From Candidatus Nitrotoga arctica (GTDB lineage: Bacteria; Pseudomonadota; Gammaproteobacteria; Burkholderiales; Gallionellaceae): a stretch of DNA of 64,000 nucleotides. The translations under genes were made by a program, and so were the position numbers. The number at the start of each line of letters is the position of its first letter. The first letter of the stretch is position 1. Below the pieces are notes generated by a model that worked only from the letters and a program-made list of their open reading frames with translations, searched no databases and was not told the DNA's origin. The stretch lies in the NCBI RefSeq assembly GCF_918378365.1, contig NZ_OU912926.1:744001-808000 (forward strand), in the 5' to 3' direction. Positions 61,401 through 64,000 of the stretch are shown piece by piece.

Positions 61401-64000
61401 TCAGCATGGGGCGACCCAGCGTGTCGAACCAGGCCACGGTGGGCGTTGCGGCGTGGGCGGCTGCTTTGTCTGCTGCGGCCTTTTCGTCCGGGCCCTTCTG
61501 CCCGTTGCGTCGCTGGTCATACCAGGTGGGCAGATAGTCCGCAGCGGGGAGAAGCTGAAAGAATTCGCCGACATCGGGATCGGCTTTGGGGTCGGATAGT
61601 GTCACCGTGTCGTTCACGTCCCAGGTTTCTTGCCGCCAGGGATCGAAGACGACTTTCTCGTAGGTGTGATTCGGATGTAATGTGGCGACCACCCGTTCCA
61701 CGGGATCGTAGAACAGGATCGGCGTAACGCCGGTATCGGTCATCTCCGGTTCGGCTTCATACAGCTGTGTGCTGCTGAAGAACGACTCGTACTGTTTGAC
61801 CGGTTTGCCTTTGTTGTTGTAAACGGTGCGGCCCTTGCCGACCCAGCGGGGATTCGCTGCGCCCAACACGGGCACGCCGTTGTTGAGCGTCAAGGCGCCG
61901 GGGCTGACATCGCCGCTAGTCAGCAGTACGTTCTTGGCGCGGATCGGTGCATCATCCGGCTCGGCTTGAATCTTCGATTGAAGTTCTCGCCCGAAGCCGT
62001 CGGAATACGCGAAGCTGACCTGAATCTGCAAGTCTTTGGGCGACACCGCATCGCTGACATGGGTTTCGCGCACCAGCGTGGCGGCGAAGGGCGGTTCGCC
62101 GCAGCGGCGGTAGCGATCGAGGTCGTAGACGAAGCGGCTGGTGGCGCTTTTGAGCAGCGCTGCCTTGAGGTCGGCGGGACGCGCGACAAAGTTCTGTAGT
62201 TGAGCCAAGGCGGGGTCGGCATCGAAGTCGTCGAAATCGTCCAGCGAATCGCCAAGCGTCTCGCTGCTTTTACCACGAACCGCCGTGGCGACCGCCAGGC
62301 CGAATGCATCGAAGGCCGCGAAAGAGCGATTGCCATTAGGGTCGGTCAGTTGCTTTGCCTGCAAGACCCGGTAGTCATGCAGTGCTTCAATGGTGTTGCC
62401 GAGTGCGTCGCGGGTTTTTGCGGGAAAGAGATCGTTCTCATAATCCACAAAGCTGCTGTGCGTAAACGGATTGCGGAAGCGCCGCGGCAGGAAGAAGTGG
62501 CCGGTGGCTTCCACCAGCTCATCTGCGGCGGTGGCAGTTTCGGTCGGATGGAAGAACATGCGCCCCGAAGGAATCCACCAGCGGCCATCGCCATCGAGAT
62601 CGACATAGCCGCCACGGTCGGACGCCAGGCTGGTGTCCGCCAGAAGAACCGTGCCTGGATTGGGCAGCAGATTTTCCGTCGCCAGGCTAGCGTGCGGTCG
62701 CTGGTAAACGGTGCTCAATAGCCCCGGCGTAAGGGCCAGCTTGTAGCTCTCGCCCGGCAAGGCCAACGCCTGCAAAGTCCGCAACGGGAGCAATTGGCTC
62801 AGGTTGTTGCTGCGGTAGCGGGTTCGCAGGTCTTCGATGGGGCGCCGGTAGACACCGGCACCCATTGCACGGGTAGCCTTGATATCCTCGTAGGGAAGAT
62901 CGTGTGCGCCATCACCCGCCTGAGCGACGAGGGCAAGCAGTTCATCGAAGCGGAACAGGTTGGTGATGTCGGGTTGTTGTGAGGCCGGACGCAGCTTGAT
63001 CAACTCGTAAGTCTGTGCCTCGGCCGGTAGCGGGGTGCGATACGCGTCGACGGCAAGGACGGCGTTGGTAAAGCTGACTTCGGTGAGTGTCACGAAAAGC
63101 TGCTTCTGTTTTTTGCGGTCGGCATCGGTCTGCACCGGGTCGGTATCGTCGAAGCGGCGGCCATAGGCAATCGCTACGGACTGGCGCACGTTGCCGTAGT
63201 CGTCCACGTCCAAGGTCATGCTGTGCGTGACACGGGGATCGGCCAGCCATTGGGTGCCTGAATTCGAGGCCGCCGTTACCGCATCGACAATCTGGCCGTT
63301 CAAGACCGGAAACAGCTTGCGCTCGTAATGAAAGTCGATGGTCTCGCGCGCGTGGGTGAAGATGATGGAATGGCGGTTCGCGCCGCGCGGTTGCATGGCC
63401 TGAATGGTGTAGTTGCGCTCGGAGACGGAATACGGCCGGTCGGACGCGTCCTTGTCGTCGAGCGCGTAAATCTCCTGCCGTAAGATTGCGCCCTTGAGCG
63501 AGCGAATGGCTTCACGGGTTTCTCCGATTGCGAGGCCTGATGGAAGCACGGTGTCGTCGAGCAGCATCGCCTCGCGCTGAGTCAGGCTCAGTTCGCTACC
63601 GGGCTGGCCGGGGTCACCTTCGCGGTAATACTCGTCTTCGAGGTAACGCGAAATGCGCGCGCCGGCAAAGTAGGCGCCGGTATGAAACCATGTCTTGGTG
63701 AGCGTGGGCGGCACATGGAAGGCGGCATTGAGGTTGGTGGCTGGTGTAGCAACTTGAGACAGAACGCCAAACTCTTCGGTATCCCATTGATCGACGCGGC
63801 CAAAGCCGCGGAACTCTCGCTCGATGCCATCGAAATAACCGTGGTGGTAGGCAGAACGCGTAACGAAACGATTGCCGCTGATGAGATCGCGGGTCTCGGT
63901 CCGAGTCACGACGTGGACTGGGAAGGGTAGACGCGTGATCCAAGGCGTTCCGGCGGCCTTGTCTTCAAGGTAGAAATGCGTGGACGATGCGTATTCAATG
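58414..64000 (-). CDS. Tc toxin TcB-TcC fusion with metalloprotease-like tip (5' end outside window)
   Basis: TcB and TcC form a hollow shell that encloses a cleaved C-terminal effector. The frame is open to the window edge; a GTG at 63909 is internal, since SSTHFYLEDKAAGTPW and FPVHVV, typical TcB sequence, precede it. About 1861 residues are visible. The order is: TcB part (RDLISGNRFVTRSAYHHGYF, EFRGFGRVDQWDTEEF, then the Mid region); Rhs/YD-repeat shell (RTRIEYGNGALTKYAYDD, GNMTGMPHL, RYQFGNHLGSASLELD); the Rhs core end YTGKERDEETGFTYHGARYY, WISTDPLGIADGANVYMYVS and DPSGH (59362-59376); then a 315-residue variable tip. The tip contains LLHELVHKQQ (58744-58758), a zinc-protease HExxH motif, with a Glu-rich FNEEVEV about 25 residues later. 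TcB-TcC fusions occur in other bacteria. Confidence 0.9.
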   Translation of the reverse strand, partial: IEYASSTHFYLEDKAAGTPWITRLPFPVHVVTRTETRDLISGNRFVTRSAYHHGYFDGIEREFRGFGRVDQWDTEEFGVLSQVATPATNLNAAFHVPPTLTKTWFHTGAYFAGARISRYLEDEYYREGDPGQPGSELSLTQREAMLLDDTVLPSGLAIGETREAIRSLKGAILRQEIYALDDKDASDRPYSVSERNYTIQAMQPRGANRHSIIFTHARETIDFHYERKLFPVLNGQIVDAVTAASNSGTQWLADPRVTHSMTLDVDDYGNVRQSVAIAYGRRFDDTDPVQTDADRKKQKQLFVTLTEVSFTNAVLAVDAYRTPLPAEAQTYELIKLRPASQQPDITNLFRFDELLALVAQAGDGAHDLPYEDIKATRAMGAGVYRRPIEDLRTRYRSNNLSQLLPLRTLQALALPGESYKLALTPGLLSTVYQRPHASLATENLLPNPGTVLLADTSLASDRGGYVDLDGDGRWWIPSGRMFFHPTETATAADELVEATGHFFLPRRFRNPFTHSSFVDYENDLFPAKTRDALGNTIEALHDYRVLQAKQLTDPNGNRSFAAFDAFGLAVATAVRGKSSETLGDSLDDFDDFDADPALAQLQNFVARPADLKAALLKSATSRFVYDLDRYRRCGEPPFAATLVRETHVSDAVSPKDLQIQVSFAYSDGFGRELQSKIQAEPDDAPIRAKNVLLTSGDVSPGALTLNNGVPVLGAANPRWVGKGRTVYNNKGKPVKQYESFFSSTQLYEAEPEMTDTGVTPILFYDPVERVVATLHPNHTYEKVVFDPWRQETWDVNDTVTLSDPKADPDVGEFFQLLPAADYLPTWYDQRRNGQKGPDEKAAADKAAAHAATPTVAWFDTLGRPMLTVADNGKDASGAVQKYATRVTLDIEGNQREVKDANNRIVMRYDYDMLGNRIHQSSMEAGRRWMLNDVTGKPIRSWDSRDHRLRTEYDELRRPLRSFVIGADVLNPAREIRFEDTVYGEAAGSGLTAAQILQANLRGKPYKHYDTAGVVISEAHDFKGNLLRGIRQLVQDYKTTPDWSQNPQPVLETEIFASSTRYDALNRPIQMTAPHSNQANSKINVIRPGYNEANLLERMDAWLGQAAEPNVLLDPASANLHAVANIDYDAKGQRTRIEYGNGALTKYAYDDQTFRLIHLKTSRAAAPPGSAIFQDLFYTYDPAGNITHIRDDAQQKIIFNGQVVPPQCDYAYDAIYRLINATGREHIGQLAQPQTSWNDEFRVNLPQPGDGKAMRNYTEQYLYDAVGNFEKLIHQAATGNWTRAYAYNEASLIEAAKKSNRLSSTTVGPTAEPYSYDAHGNMTGMPHLTLMQWDFRDQLSATSRQVVNATPPPDKVPETTFYVYDSSGQRLRKIIERQNGSRKAERIYLGGFEIYREFDGNGTGITLERETLHVMDDKQRIALVETLTQGNDGSPPQLIRYQFGNHLGSASLELDDKGSVISYEEYTPYGSTSYQAVDQSIKAAAKRYRYTGKERDEETGFTYHGARYYAAWLGRWISTDPLGIADGANVYMYVSDNPVRLVDPSGHSGLKFVSGGATADSSEADLMSATYEMANRTKTELHDYFGIATDMAHTTGQLDDPGGCNPGTAGAKEIRLTLSDPQAQAKAKDALKTRLTESVKRSNSTLPAADISKLVDEKLKKTEAVRNYLLEALKGDVTVTAQTQLNGKTLMGFFTKNVAIGGAGVTKSPDIVANPYTFSVKDSGHLTDAMQSSSSRAKAALGPTTQLLHELVHKQQKFISGKPFGDVDRLSLGKDAFNEEVEVTKDVDKALEGIDSLVAPRHWYGTGTALLHGREIKVNQGTPGSTYVLDPNGENYDLSYKDLTGKEWMRWPTDSQLKTGRK

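Noticed and set aside
58414..63909. GTG at 63909 as the start of the TcB-TcC gene
   Set aside because: The frame stays open to the window edge and encodes typical TcB sequence upstream of that codon.

Overview
This window looks like a chromosomal segment of a betaproteobacterium. The housekeeping genes read as Nitrosomonadales-like, possibly the Gallionella/Sideroxydans/Nitrotoga group. That placement rests on gene order and protein character only; no 16S or database comparison was possible.

Layout. (1) 1-16870 is dense core chromosome: the 3' part of holA, cutA, dsbD, a small unknown gene, the minus-strand block gpmI-envC-ctpA-moeB/thiF, a CHASE2 / SH3 / M48-peptidase trio, a PglL/Wzy-like ligase, and rhodanese-grxC-secB-SH3-gpsA. 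(2) About 16.9-37.3 kb is accessory. It holds a DUF3617 protein, a D,D-carboxypeptidase, a TMTC-like membrane protein, an AT-rich NACHT ATPase, a nest of insertion sequences (one full-length IS4 with an amber codon, one intact IS630, and remnants of IS4, IS21 and IS630) around an orphan lipoprotein, a lipoprotein with Sel1 and FGE-sulfatase domains, and three tandem secreted seven-repeat RCC1 proteins. (3) 37.4-42.6 kb returns to core: trmL and comF on minus, then a compact bioB-bioF-bioH-bioC operon on plus. (4) 42.8-64 kb is a second accessory block, mostly minus strand. It holds a Tc (insecticidal-type) toxin locus with a TcB-TcC fusion (entering from beyond 64000) and a 3116-residue TcA, separated by a RAYT transposase, a REP-like palindrome and a MITE-like inverted repeat. 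Beyond TcA lie a frameshifted subtilase, a broken dienelactone hydrolase and a GH13 branching-type enzyme.

How the parts fit. The core blocks cover peptidoglycan hydrolysis control (envC, ctpA, D,D-carboxypeptidase), periplasmic redox and export (dsbD, grxC, secB), phospholipid precursor synthesis (gpsA) and biotin synthesis, where BioC and BioH make and release the pimeloyl chain and BioF and BioB carry out later steps. The Tc genes should build a toxin complex: TcA pentamer as receptor-binding syringe, TcB-TcC as cocoon enclosing a C-terminal effector. The effector tip here carries a HELVH zinc-protease motif and is the most promising undescribed item. The three RCC1 genes share a conserved leader, a divergent seven-blade propeller and near-identical duplicated C-terminal domains, which suggests recent duplication with diversification of an exported surface module. 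Several genes carry single-base lesions (IS4 transposase, RAYT, subtilase, hydrolase), so both accessory blocks appear to be decaying in part.
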